From Bacteroidota bacterium (GTDB lineage Bacteria; Bacteroidota; Bacteroidia; Bacteroidales; PXBB01): a stretch of 13,687 nt of DNA. The stretch covers positions 1-13,687 of the forward strand of contig JAKIYU010000041.1 of the NCBI GenBank assembly GCA_022708385.1, given 5' to 3'. The notes under the pieces were generated by a model. The model saw nothing but the letters and a program-made list of their open reading frames with translations. It was not told the DNA's origin and made no database searches. How positions within the stretch are numbered: the stretch's first letter is position 1; every line of letters starts with the position of its first letter. Below are positions 1 to 6,463 of this stretch, in pieces. The position numbers were made by a program, and so were the translations under genes.

Positions 1-1
1 A

Positions 2-634
2 AACAACGAAGATCTTATACGCAAACTTTTTAAATTAGATCTATTCCCGATTAAAGATAGCTACGTGGCATTTCTTAAAAAAGACAATACAGCCATAGGA
101 AGAAATCCTAAAACCATAAACAGACTATGTGGACGTCTTTATGAAATGGGCTTAGATAGAATATACGAGAGATGCAGTGAACCAAAAGAAACCAATAGAC
201 AAATTGGACCTATGTTTAAAAACTGACTCGATAAAAAAGCATTAGGACTATTGCCTGTTTCTATGGAAGCCTTTCTGTCAAATGAAAAAGATGCCATACT
301 AAAAGCTACTGACGAAGAAAAGAGAAAATTTGCAAAACAACATTTGAATTACAACAGGGATAAGGGACTTGATTTTGTTGCCCGTTTCAACCGAAAATAT
401 GTTATTGCGGAGGCTAAATTCCTTTCTGACTTTGGAGGCTCTCAAAATTCTGATTTTGAAGATGCCATTGCAACGTTAGAAGCTAAAGATGTTGAAGCCG
501 TAAAGATTGCAATTCTTGATGGAGTGCTTTACCTTGAAGGTAATTCAAAAATGCACAAGTTTATTACAAACCCTTACAAAGATTTTAAAATCATGAGTGC
601 TCTTGTACTTAGAGAATATCTATATCAACTTTAG
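2..634 (+). pseudogene. Type II restriction endonuclease remnant (PD-(D/E)XK fold), 5' end outside the window, interrupted by an in-frame TGA
   Basis: One reading frame runs from the left edge to TAG at 632-634, broken only by TGA at 224-226 in the context MFKN-stop-LDKKALG; a single G-to-A change of a Trp codon would explain it. The nuclease core lies downstream of the stop: Asp at 371-373, then Glu-Ala-Lys at 410-418 (D-x12-E-x-K), followed by a Phe-Leu-Ser-Asp-Phe-Gly-Gly segment and a C-terminus ending MSALVLREYLYQL, as in several type II enzymes. An ATG at 263 would give a 124-residue C-terminal product, and an alternative TTG start at 251 gives 127; either would keep the catalytic core but lose the N-terminal part. 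The gene sits 6 bp before a methyltransferase remnant, which supports a restriction-modification origin. The specificity and named family cannot be told. TGA recoding is an unlikely alternative, because the MFS gene at 6464 ends at TGA at a normal length. Confidence 0.75.
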
Positions 635-640
635 TTAACC

Positions 641-1043
641 ATGAAGAATTTACTTATTAAGGGAGAAAATATTGAAGCAATTTACTATCTCATTGAAGAA
701 AAAAAACTTCGAGAAAAACATTGATATGCTTAATCTCATTATAAATACATCTTCCAATAAAAACAGCATTGTACTGGATTGTTTTTGTGGCTCAGGCACA
801 ACTCTAACTTCAGCTCAAATTAACGGCAGAAAATGGATTGGTATCGATTAGTCGGAACATGCTATCAACGCCACGAAAAATAAACTTAAAAATTTACCAA
901 ACAACTTGTTTGTACCAGATACTGATTACGATTTTATTAATTTATCGGAATTAACAAACCTACAAAAACGGCTAAACACAAACAGGCTACATGTAATTAA
1001 TTCAAACAAAACGCATCAAAATATGATTGATAAAACCACTTGA
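641..1043 (+). pseudogene. DNA methyltransferase remnant of the adjacent restriction-modification system, internally deleted
   Basis: ATG at 641 opens a frame beginning MKNLLIKGENIEAIYYLIEE, which resembles the N-terminus of beta-type (IV-TRD-I order) amino-methyltransferases just before their DPPY region. That frame ends at TGA 722-724. In another frame, from about 700 on, the sequence reads KNIDMLNLIINTSSNKNSIV and then LDCFCGSGTT (771-803), the SAM-binding motif I found near the C-terminus of the same enzymes, followed by GRKWIGID. TAG at 849-851 interrupts this, and residual frame (SEHAINATKNKLKNL) continues to TGA 1041-1043. The catalytic DPPY motif and target-recognition region are missing between the two parts, and the junction falls in A-rich sequence (about 690-718). 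With a deletion, a frameshift and a nonsense codon it cannot encode a working enzyme. Confidence 0.8.
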
Positions 1044-1059
1044 AATATCCTGTGTATCT

Positions 1060-1128
1060 ATAAAAAAGATTATAACTAATCTCAATATTCAGATATTAGT
1101 ATTTTGCATTCTTTTATTACTTATTAAT
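1060..1128 (+). other. Putative displaced signal-peptide coding stretch of the lipocalin
   Basis: In the frame one base off that of the lipocalin, codons from ATA at 1060 read IKKIITNLNIQ, then LVFCILLLLI: a basic start followed by a long hydrophobic core, as in a lipoprotein signal peptide. Switching frame near 1123-1130 joins this to MSGFFSC of the lipocalin, where FFSC resembles a lipobox. Removing one base in the run around 1123-1129 would restore a continuous frame, but the first codon would be ATA rather than ATG. This reading is inference. The T-rich stretch could instead be an ordinary promoter and leader, since TATTTTG at 1100-1106 resembles a shortened -7 box. Confidence 0.4.
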
Positions 1129-1129
1129 T

Positions 1130-1618
1130 ATGAGCGGTTTCTTTTCATGTAAAACAATTCCCGATGGCGCCACGGCGGTTAAACCCTTCAACATAGAAAA
1201 ATATCTTGGCAAATGGTACGAGATTGCCCGGCTGGATTTTAAATTTGAAAAAGACCTGAACAACACCACCGCCGAATACACCCTTAACAGCAACGGCACC
1301 ATTAAAGTTTTTAACAAGGGTTATCATACCATAAGAAAGAAATGGGTGGATGCAACCGGCAAAGCCAAATTAGCAGGCGACACCAATACCGCCATGCTAA
1401 AGGTATCCTTTTTCGGCCCTTTTTATGCGGGTTACAACGTCATTGCTTTAGACCCTGACTATAAATATGCCCTAGTAGCCGGTGCCAGCCTGAAGTATCT
1501 ATGGCTTCTGTCGCGCTATACCGAAATGCCCGAAGACATTAAAAATAATTATTTGAAAATTGCACAAGGTCTGGGCTATAACACACAAAATCTCATTTGG
1601 GTAAAACACTACGAATAA
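1130..1618 (+). CDS. blc: Bacterial lipocalin (Blc family)
   Basis: A 162-residue lipocalin, an eight-stranded barrel family that binds small hydrophobic ligands such as fatty acids or lysophospholipids; bacterial members are usually envelope lipoproteins. The family marks are visible: the G-x-W signature YLGKWYEIAR (Gly27, Trp29), the second conserved region YNVIALDPDYKYALVAG (from Tyr102) and the third, LWLLSR with Arg129, followed by the helix and the terminal IWVKH strand. Length fits a near-complete barrel. The ATG start is the first canonical start in frame (stop at 1097-1099), but the predicted protein begins MSGFFSCK, with Cys7 placed like a lipidated cysteine and no signal peptide before it. 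A hydrophobic peptide is encoded just upstream in another frame, so the 5' end may be frameshifted or decayed. The barrel itself looks intact. Transcription appears separate from the restriction-modification remnant. Confidence 0.88.
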   Translation: MSGFFSCKTIPDGATAVKPFNIEKYLGKWYEIARLDFKFEKDLNNTTAEYTLNSNGTIKVFNKGYHTIRKKWVDATGKAKLAGDTNTAMLKVSFFGPFYAGYNVIALDPDYKYALVAGASLKYLWLLSRYTEMPEDIKNNYLKIAQGLGYNTQNLIWVKHYE

Positions 1619-1647
1619 TTGATTTTACCATTTTATTATTAATTTTG
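1619..1647 (+). promoter_or_regulatory. Bacteroidota-type promoter for the 1668-5456 gene pair
   Basis: TTG at 1619-1621 and TAatTTTG at 1640-1647 are separated by 18 bp, close to the -33/-7 spacing known for Bacteroidota. The -7 match is exact. The ATG of the downstream gene lies 21 bp past the box. Confidence 0.55.
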
Positions 1648-1667
1648 GGGCATATTATCACAAACTT

Positions 1668-3488
1668 ATGTCCCGCAAAAAGCTCCTGTTTTATTTTTCC
1701 CTTTTATTGTTGCTTATTGTGGGCGCACTGATTACAAGACACTATTATAAAAAAATTAAAGGCAAACTTACTCTGATAGAAGCCACAGATAAATCTGTTG
1801 CTTCACTTGCCGATGACTATTACACCCAAAGGGATGGTATTATTTACTACGACTTCGAAACCCTTAACGGCACCGAAAATCTTTATGAAGAAATGTCCCA
1901 TTCGGGAAAATACAGTTGTAAAGTTTTTGGCAACAACAGTTTCAGCCCCATAATTACAAAACGTGTTTCTGAGATAGGCAAAAACCGGCTCGACCGTGCA
2001 GGAATTTCTGCTTATATCTATGTTTTTCCTAAAGACGCCGCTACGCTTAAAGCCTCTCTGGTTTTTTCTATAACCGATAATAAAGATAATAATATTGTGT
2101 GGAAAAGCGTGGAAATTGTAAGCGCCTATTTTAAACCGGGCCAATGGCAAAAAGTAAGCGGCGCTTTCGATATAGACACTGCATCCATACCCGAAGGCTG
2201 TGTTATTAAAGCCTACCTGTGGAACGACAGCAAAGCGCAAATCCTTATTGACGATATCATGGTGGTAACCGGCAGGGACCAGCCCTTTCGGGGAGACACC
2301 ACCTGGTGCGATATTACAGGGAACGAAGTTTGGCAGCAAAATACCGGCCACCCACCCTATCCCTTTGTTTATCTAAACACCCTAACGCCCAATAATAAAA
2401 CATCTTCCTCTTTGTCCGGTAACAATAAACTTTCAGATGAAATTCTGATAGACAGCAGATCTGTTTGTGCAGGCAACTTCTATAATCCGGCCAATAACCG
2501 CGATAAAGTGCTGGCCCTTCACGAAGACTCACTCTACGCTTACAGCTACTGCGACAATAACAACACTTTCACTTGCGATTTTCAAACTGTCCTTAAACCC
2601 GAAGATTCCATCTGGCTTACATCCAGGTTTCTTCCAGCGCGGTACTGCGGAAAGGCTACCGATGAAATTTTGCTTCAGGACACGGCATCAAAAACACTAG
2701 CCCTGTATTACATTGGCAACACCACAGCCGGTACATGTTCACAAAAACCCTCGCTGCTTAAAACACACTGCCTTTGGAAAGGCAACTATACCTTTTTCTC
2801 CCTTAACGGAAAAACGCCTGTGAGCTTTTGGCCTGTGTACCTGACACCCATAAAAAAAACTTCCCTATTATGTATTTATGACGACGGTCATTGGCAGGTT
2901 TTTGAATTTCAAAAGTCGGACTGGGCTTCTGTGGCTAAAAGCAACAAACCCAACAACACATGGAACCAGTCAGAATACACCTACACCCTGGTGGGAGGAT
3001 GCTTTACTTCTTTTGCCAAAAGCCCCCAATTATTGAGCATTGCCACTTCCAGAAAAAACAAACAGTCGGAATATCACATCCTGTCCTTCGACACAAGAAA
3101 CAATACCTTTAATACGGTTTACCCCAAAACTACCTCAGATAACAACAAAACCACAAATGCAGATGCCTTCTCGACCTATTTTACACTGAACGTAACAGGC
3201 GCTACGGTTAACACCCTTTTAAAATACGATGACTCCTGGCGTTTCGACCTTAAACTTTTGTCATTTTTGGAAAATACTTTAACTGTAAAATATAATTTGG
3301 ATTTTAAAGGGTATGACAACCATTACAACCCAAAATATTACGAAAACACGGTGTTTTTGACCGGTGCTTTTACCAATGCTGGTATTACTTCGCTGCTGAC
3401 ATGGTGCTACAATAATCCTGAAAATAAAAATCAATCTTTATTGCCTGACGCACTCTACCTTTTCTCATTTCAGAACCCAAAGAATTAG
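1668..3488 (+). CDS. Membrane-anchored protein with carbohydrate-binding-like sandwich and propeller-like C-terminal region
   Basis: A 606-residue protein I do not recognise as a named family. Residues 6-23 are hydrophobic after Arg-Lys-Lys and are followed by RHYYKKIKGK, so they form a signal anchor or uncleaved signal peptide with the rest outside the cytoplasm. Residues about 62-202 look like a jelly-roll binding module: they open with YYDFETLNG, contain SGKYSCKVF and W-Q-K-V-S-G strands, and close with ILIDDIMVV (Asp195-Asp196), a pattern common in carbohydrate-binding modules. Residues about 250-606 contain some six repeated beta segments (for example FYNPANNRDKVLALHEDSLY and RYCGKATDEILLQD) reminiscent of VCBS/FG-GAP-type propeller blades. 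A role in surface polysaccharide or protein binding is inference. It is the first gene of a tight pair with the GH16-like gene (3 bp between stop and start) and has its own promoter. Confidence 0.8.
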   Translation: MSRKKLLFYFSLLLLLIVGALITRHYYKKIKGKLTLIEATDKSVASLADDYYTQRDGIIYYDFETLNGTENLYEEMSHSGKYSCKVFGNNSFSPIITKRVSEIGKNRLDRAGISAYIYVFPKDAATLKASLVFSITDNKDNNIVWKSVEIVSAYFKPGQWQKVSGAFDIDTASIPEGCVIKAYLWNDSKAQILIDDIMVVTGRDQPFRGDTTWCDITGNEVWQQNTGHPPYPFVYLNTLTPNNKTSSSLSGNNKLSDEILIDSRSVCAGNFYNPANNRDKVLALHEDSLYAYSYCDNNNTFTCDFQTVLKPEDSIWLTSRFLPARYCGKATDEILLQDTASKTLALYYIGNTTAGTCSQKPSLLKTHCLWKGNYTFFSLNGKTPVSFWPVYLTPIKKTSLLCIYDDGHWQVFEFQKSDWASVAKSNKPNNTWNQSEYTYTLVGGCFTSFAKSPQLLSIATSRKNKQSEYHILSFDTRNNTFNTVYPKTTSDNNKTTNADAFSTYFTLNVTGATVNTLLKYDDSWRFDLKLLSFLENTLTVKYNLDFKGYDNHYNPKYYENTVFLTGAFTNAGITSLLTWCYNNPENKNQSLLPDALYLFSFQNPKN

Positions 3489-3491
3489 TCT

Positions 3492-5456
3492 ATGGCCCGT
3501 ACCACTATATTTTCTGCAAAAACACCGCACCTGTTACTCCTTTTGGCTGTATTCGCCTGCTTTTTTTTGCAGGAATGCAGCAACGATAAGAGAGGGGTAA
3601 AAACAGCGCTCTTTGAAGTCTCTGATTTTGTGCCCATAACCAACTGGAAACAAGAAACAGCATTGGATAGCATGCAGGTTAAATATCAGGTTAAATATAT
3701 TGAGCTTGACTATACCGATGCCCTGGGCGGTTTTGTTATCCCCTCTGTAAGACAGCTGAACAATGGCTTTGAATATACATTCCGGATTAAGAATTTAAGT
3801 GCTGCCTCACGGGTTTTTTCCTATAAAATATATTATCAGAACGAAAGTTATAAAATGCCTGAGACCGACCCTGAAAAACCCGAAGCCGAAGGACCCTGGG
3901 CATGGGAAAATTTTTACGGAAGTTTTGATGGTAATGACATAGGCTTTCTGGAAACGCCCCCTATTCCCGCCGATGGAAAATTTCACGAAGTAAAAGGTTA
4001 CATCCGCATTACCGGAAACCCGCGTAACGAAGCAAAATTTTTTAAAGACGGTGTCAACGACCGATGGAAAAGAAATCCCCGTGTTGGCTTATACAGCTTT
4101 ATGCTCGTAGTCAGCGACAAGGAAAATATCGCACAAAAACAGATACCCGATTATATCAGCCATATTGCCCTTACTTTTAACGACCGTTTTGTAAACCCTT
4201 ATTACTATTTTCTCTACGGTCCGGGGAAAAAATTACAAAACACCTCCGCCATAAAAATGGACAATGCCTTAAAAGTCGTTGCCAAGCCCAACCTGGGTGG
4301 AGGTATATTTATTGACTTTGAGGACAACAACAAAGCGGCAGTGAATTTTACCGACAATTGCGGCAGAAGTCCGGAAATAACCCGCAATGCCTGCTTCCGG
4401 CAGTTTCAGCATTATGTGGATGCCTCCTCTAAATTCGACAATATCCCTGTTATAAAAGATGTGGTGGGCGACGATTATACCCTGATGGAATACAACTGGA
4501 ACAAGAGTTTTTTCACCAAGGAAGAACTTATACGCACCTGGCCTATGGTAGCCAGAGAAGCCTGCAAAACGGTTATTTCCGACAGTAAAGAAAACAAGCT
4601 GATACTTATCAACCCTGCTTCAAGCTATGGCGATTGGAAAAAACAAAATGCCGGTGTAATTACCCGTCACGGTTTTTCTTTCGGCACCTACACTGTAAAG
4701 GCTAAGCTTACACGCCTGCTGAGTAACAGTGGGGTATGGAACGGCATTGTGAATACTATCTGGCTGCTCAACCAGAGCAATGATGCCTGGAACAACCGCC
4801 GTATCTGCCAGAAGGAAGGCTACCTCGAAACCTACTGGGGAGGGCCAAACGATAAAAGAGTACCTTCTATAAGCTATTCTGAAATAGACTTCGAAATACT
4901 CAAAACCGTTCCCTATTGCCCACCCCATAGCTTTCCACCCGCTTATCTGCCCTCCATGCAGGACAAAAAAAACATGCTGAGCTGGCACACCCCGCTGCCC
5001 GAAGAACTGGAACAACAAAAAGAAGATATTGTGGTGGCCTGCACCAACTGGGATATGGCTTGCTGGGAGCCCAAAAACTTTGGCGCCGGATGCCAACCAA
5101 TTTCTTACAAAGATCAAACTTTTTACAGTCACCGGTGGGACCACTGGTACAGGGCTATTACACAAAAATCGCTAGAAAAAGACAAAGAGCTTTTTGCCGG
5201 TGATTACTACTATTTCCAAATAGAATGGAAACCCACCGAAATCATCTGGCGCATAGGTCCCGAAAAAGATAAACTTCGCGTGGTAGGTTATGTCAACAAT
5301 ACCGTTACTTCCATACCCAACAACCAAATGCTCCTCATTGTTACGCAGGAATTTCACAACTCTAAATGGTGGGTCGGTACCCCCTTTCAACAACAATTTA
5401 TACCTTTCCCCGAAAAAGATATTAAAGGTGAAATATTTGAGGTTATCATAGAATAA
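3492..5456 (+). CDS. GH16-like glycoside hydrolase lipoprotein
   Basis: A 654-residue exported protein. Residues 14-26 form a hydrophobic signal core, with Cys23 (VFAC) or Cys29 (LQEC, followed by SNDK) as the candidate lipidated cysteine; neither is a perfect lipobox. Residues about 30-370 are beta-rich and not recognised, and may be one or two sandwich domains. Residues about 374-654 resemble the GH16 jelly roll: GVITRHGFSFGTYTVKAKL (from Gly388), GVWNGIVNTIWLLN, then SEIDFEIL with the E-x-D-x-E active site (Glu464 nucleophile, Asp466, Glu468 acid/base by family analogy), and near the end YYFQIEWKPTEIIWRIG. GH16 enzymes cleave beta-1,3/1,4-glucans or galactans such as laminarin, agar, porphyran or carrageenan; the substrate here cannot be told. 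A stretch of about 110 residues after the active site, rich in Cys and Trp, looks longer than usual. It follows the membrane-anchored gene by 3 bp, so the pair is probably cotranscribed. Confidence 0.82.
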   Translation: MARTTIFSAKTPHLLLLLAVFACFFLQECSNDKRGVKTALFEVSDFVPITNWKQETALDSMQVKYQVKYIELDYTDALGGFVIPSVRQLNNGFEYTFRIKNLSAASRVFSYKIYYQNESYKMPETDPEKPEAEGPWAWENFYGSFDGNDIGFLETPPIPADGKFHEVKGYIRITGNPRNEAKFFKDGVNDRWKRNPRVGLYSFMLVVSDKENIAQKQIPDYISHIALTFNDRFVNPYYYFLYGPGKKLQNTSAIKMDNALKVVAKPNLGGGIFIDFEDNNKAAVNFTDNCGRSPEITRNACFRQFQHYVDASSKFDNIPVIKDVVGDDYTLMEYNWNKSFFTKEELIRTWPMVAREACKTVISDSKENKLILINPASSYGDWKKQNAGVITRHGFSFGTYTVKAKLTRLLSNSGVWNGIVNTIWLLNQSNDAWNNRRICQKEGYLETYWGGPNDKRVPSISYSEIDFEILKTVPYCPPHSFPPAYLPSMQDKKNMLSWHTPLPEELEQQKEDIVVACTNWDMACWEPKNFGAGCQPISYKDQTFYSHRWDHWYRAITQKSLEKDKELFAGDYYYFQIEWKPTEIIWRIGPEKDKLRVVGYVNNTVTSIPNNQMLLIVTQEFHNSKWWVGTPFQQQFIPFPEKDIKGEIFEVIIE

Positions 5457-5498
5457 ACACAATTTCTTATATCTCATATTTTCTTTTACCTAACATTT

Positions 5499-5531
5499 TT
5501 GTATTTTCATAATTTATTAATCTTATATTTG
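5499..5531 (+). promoter_or_regulatory. Bacteroidota-type promoter upstream of the delta-60 repeat gene
   Basis: TAtaTTTG at 5524-5531 matches the -7 consensus exactly. TTG at 5499-5501 is a possible -33 element, with a 22-bp spacer that is slightly long. The promoter survives although the downstream gene appears damaged at its start and end. Confidence 0.5.
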
Positions 5532-5631
5532 CATCAACAATGATTTTTTTATGCTTAAATAATTATTTAATCAAATTAAAATTATAAAAAAGTTAGTATT
5601 TCTCTTTTTTAGTGTACCGGTTTATTCCGTT

Positions 5632-6075
5632 TTGTTTGCCCAGTACAATGGCGCCCTTGACCCTGCATTCGGCACAGGCGGCAAAGTCATCACCGACTTT
5701 CAGCAGCACGATTATGCCTATGCCATTGCCCTGCAACCTGATGGGAAAATTATTCTTGCAGGCTATTCTACAGTACCGATGAATCCCGGCCACAACTATG
5801 TATTTGCCATGGCGCGCTATAACACCAACGGTACGCTCGATAACACCTTTGGCATTAATGGCCGCTACACCTTCGACCTGGGTTTTACCACCTCTTACGA
5901 CGAAACTGCCTGGTCAATAGCTCTCCAGCCCGATGGCAAGATTATTCTGGCAGGCAACCATTTTAATACCAACAACGATTTTGCGCTGGCACGCTTCAAC
6001 GCTGATGGCTCCATCGACAACACTTTTGGTATAAGCTTCGATAACGGTTACTGCACTGCGTTTACAAAAAGATAA
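5632..6075 (+). CDS. Delta-60 repeat secreted protein, shortened and without a normal start codon (probable pseudogene)
   Basis: From TTG at 5632 the frame encodes 147 residues with two full delta-60 (beta-propeller-type) repeats at about 9-68 and 69-127, each with L/I-D-x-x-FG near the start and IALQPDGKIILAG in the middle. A third repeat starts at 128 (IDNTFG) and breaks off after residue 134 into an unrelated tail, ISFDNGYCTAFTKR. Proteins of this family normally have many more repeats and, in Bacteroidota, often a C-terminal sorting domain, so the 3' part seems deleted. The frame also continues upstream of 5632: codons from 5575 read IKIIKKLVFLFFSVPVYS and run into VLFAQ, a good signal peptide with a cleavage site after LFA. 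The only initiators there are ATT or ATA (stop at 5560-5562). The original start was probably near 5575 and has been lost. It is likely an inactive remnant of a cell-surface or secreted protein. Confidence 0.65.
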   Translation: MFAQYNGALDPAFGTGGKVITDFQQHDYAYAIALQPDGKIILAGYSTVPMNPGHNYVFAMARYNTNGTLDNTFGINGRYTFDLGFTTSYDETAWSIALQPDGKIILAGNHFNTNNDFALARFNADGSIDNTFGISFDNGYCTAFTKR

Positions 6076-6185
6076 ACCTGTAATTCAAGCAGAATGAGGC
6101 ATTTACGGTTTTTTAAAGGGTTTAATAGGGGAAAAAGCCAATCGTAATTAAATTTTTATTTATTTTGCTGTAAATATATAGCAAA

Positions 6186-6422
6186 ATGAAACCCAATATT
6201 GCTCAAAAAAGTCCGTTTGCCGTTGATCTCGAATCCGGAAAAACATATTACTGGTGTGCCTGTGGCCAAAGTAAAAAACAACCCTTTTGCGATGGTTCCC
6301 ACAAAGGGACTGCCTTTGCTCCTGTAGCTTATACGCCCACCAAAACAGGTAAATATTACCTTTGCGGTTGTAAACATACAAACACACCCCCGCTTTGCGA
6401 TGGCACACATACGAAACTATAG
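6186..6422 (+). CDS. Tandem CDGSH iron-sulfur domain protein
   Basis: A 78-residue protein with two complete CDGSH motifs. The first has Cys24, Cys26, Cys35 and His39 (CACGQSKKQPFCDGSH); the second has Cys60, Cys62, Cys71 and His75 (CGCKHTNTPPLCDGTH). Each motif fits C-x-C-x2-(S/T)-x3-P-x-C-D-G-(S/T)-H, the 3-Cys/1-His ligand set of a 2Fe-2S cluster. Two motifs in one small soluble chain resemble the CISD3/MiNT type rather than the dimeric single-motif mitoNEET type. The likely role is electron or cluster transfer, or redox sensing, in the cytoplasm; no signal peptide is visible. The start at 6186 gives the typical compact length. The MFS gene follows after 41 bp on the same strand, so cotranscription is possible, but no functional link is evident. 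Confidence 0.92.
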   Translation: MKPNIAQKSPFAVDLESGKTYYWCACGQSKKQPFCDGSHKGTAFAPVAYTPTKTGKYYLCGCKHTNTPPLCDGTHTKL

Positions 6423-6463
6423 GAGGCAAGTCCTGTTGCATTAGTGTTTTTTTTTAATATTCC

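Noticed and set aside
224..226. TGA read as tryptophan (alternative genetic code)
   Set aside because: The MFS gene ends at TGA at normal family length, and the neighbouring methyltransferase is clearly dead, so a nonsense mutation is simpler.
5540..5587. A 15-codon frame starting with ATG just after the -7 box before the delta-60 gene
   Set aside because: Very short, low complexity and in another frame from the signal peptide; no evidence that it is a leader peptide.
6421..6426. AGGAGG, which looks like a Shine-Dalgarno sequence
   Set aside because: It overlaps the CDGSH stop codon and lies about 37 bp before the MFS start; Bacteroidota starts here do not use such sites.
6421..6456. Possible terminator (short inverted bases then a T-run) after the CDGSH gene
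   Set aside because: The possible stems (AGGA/TCCT or GCAA/TTGC) are only 4 bp and compete with each other; too weak to call.
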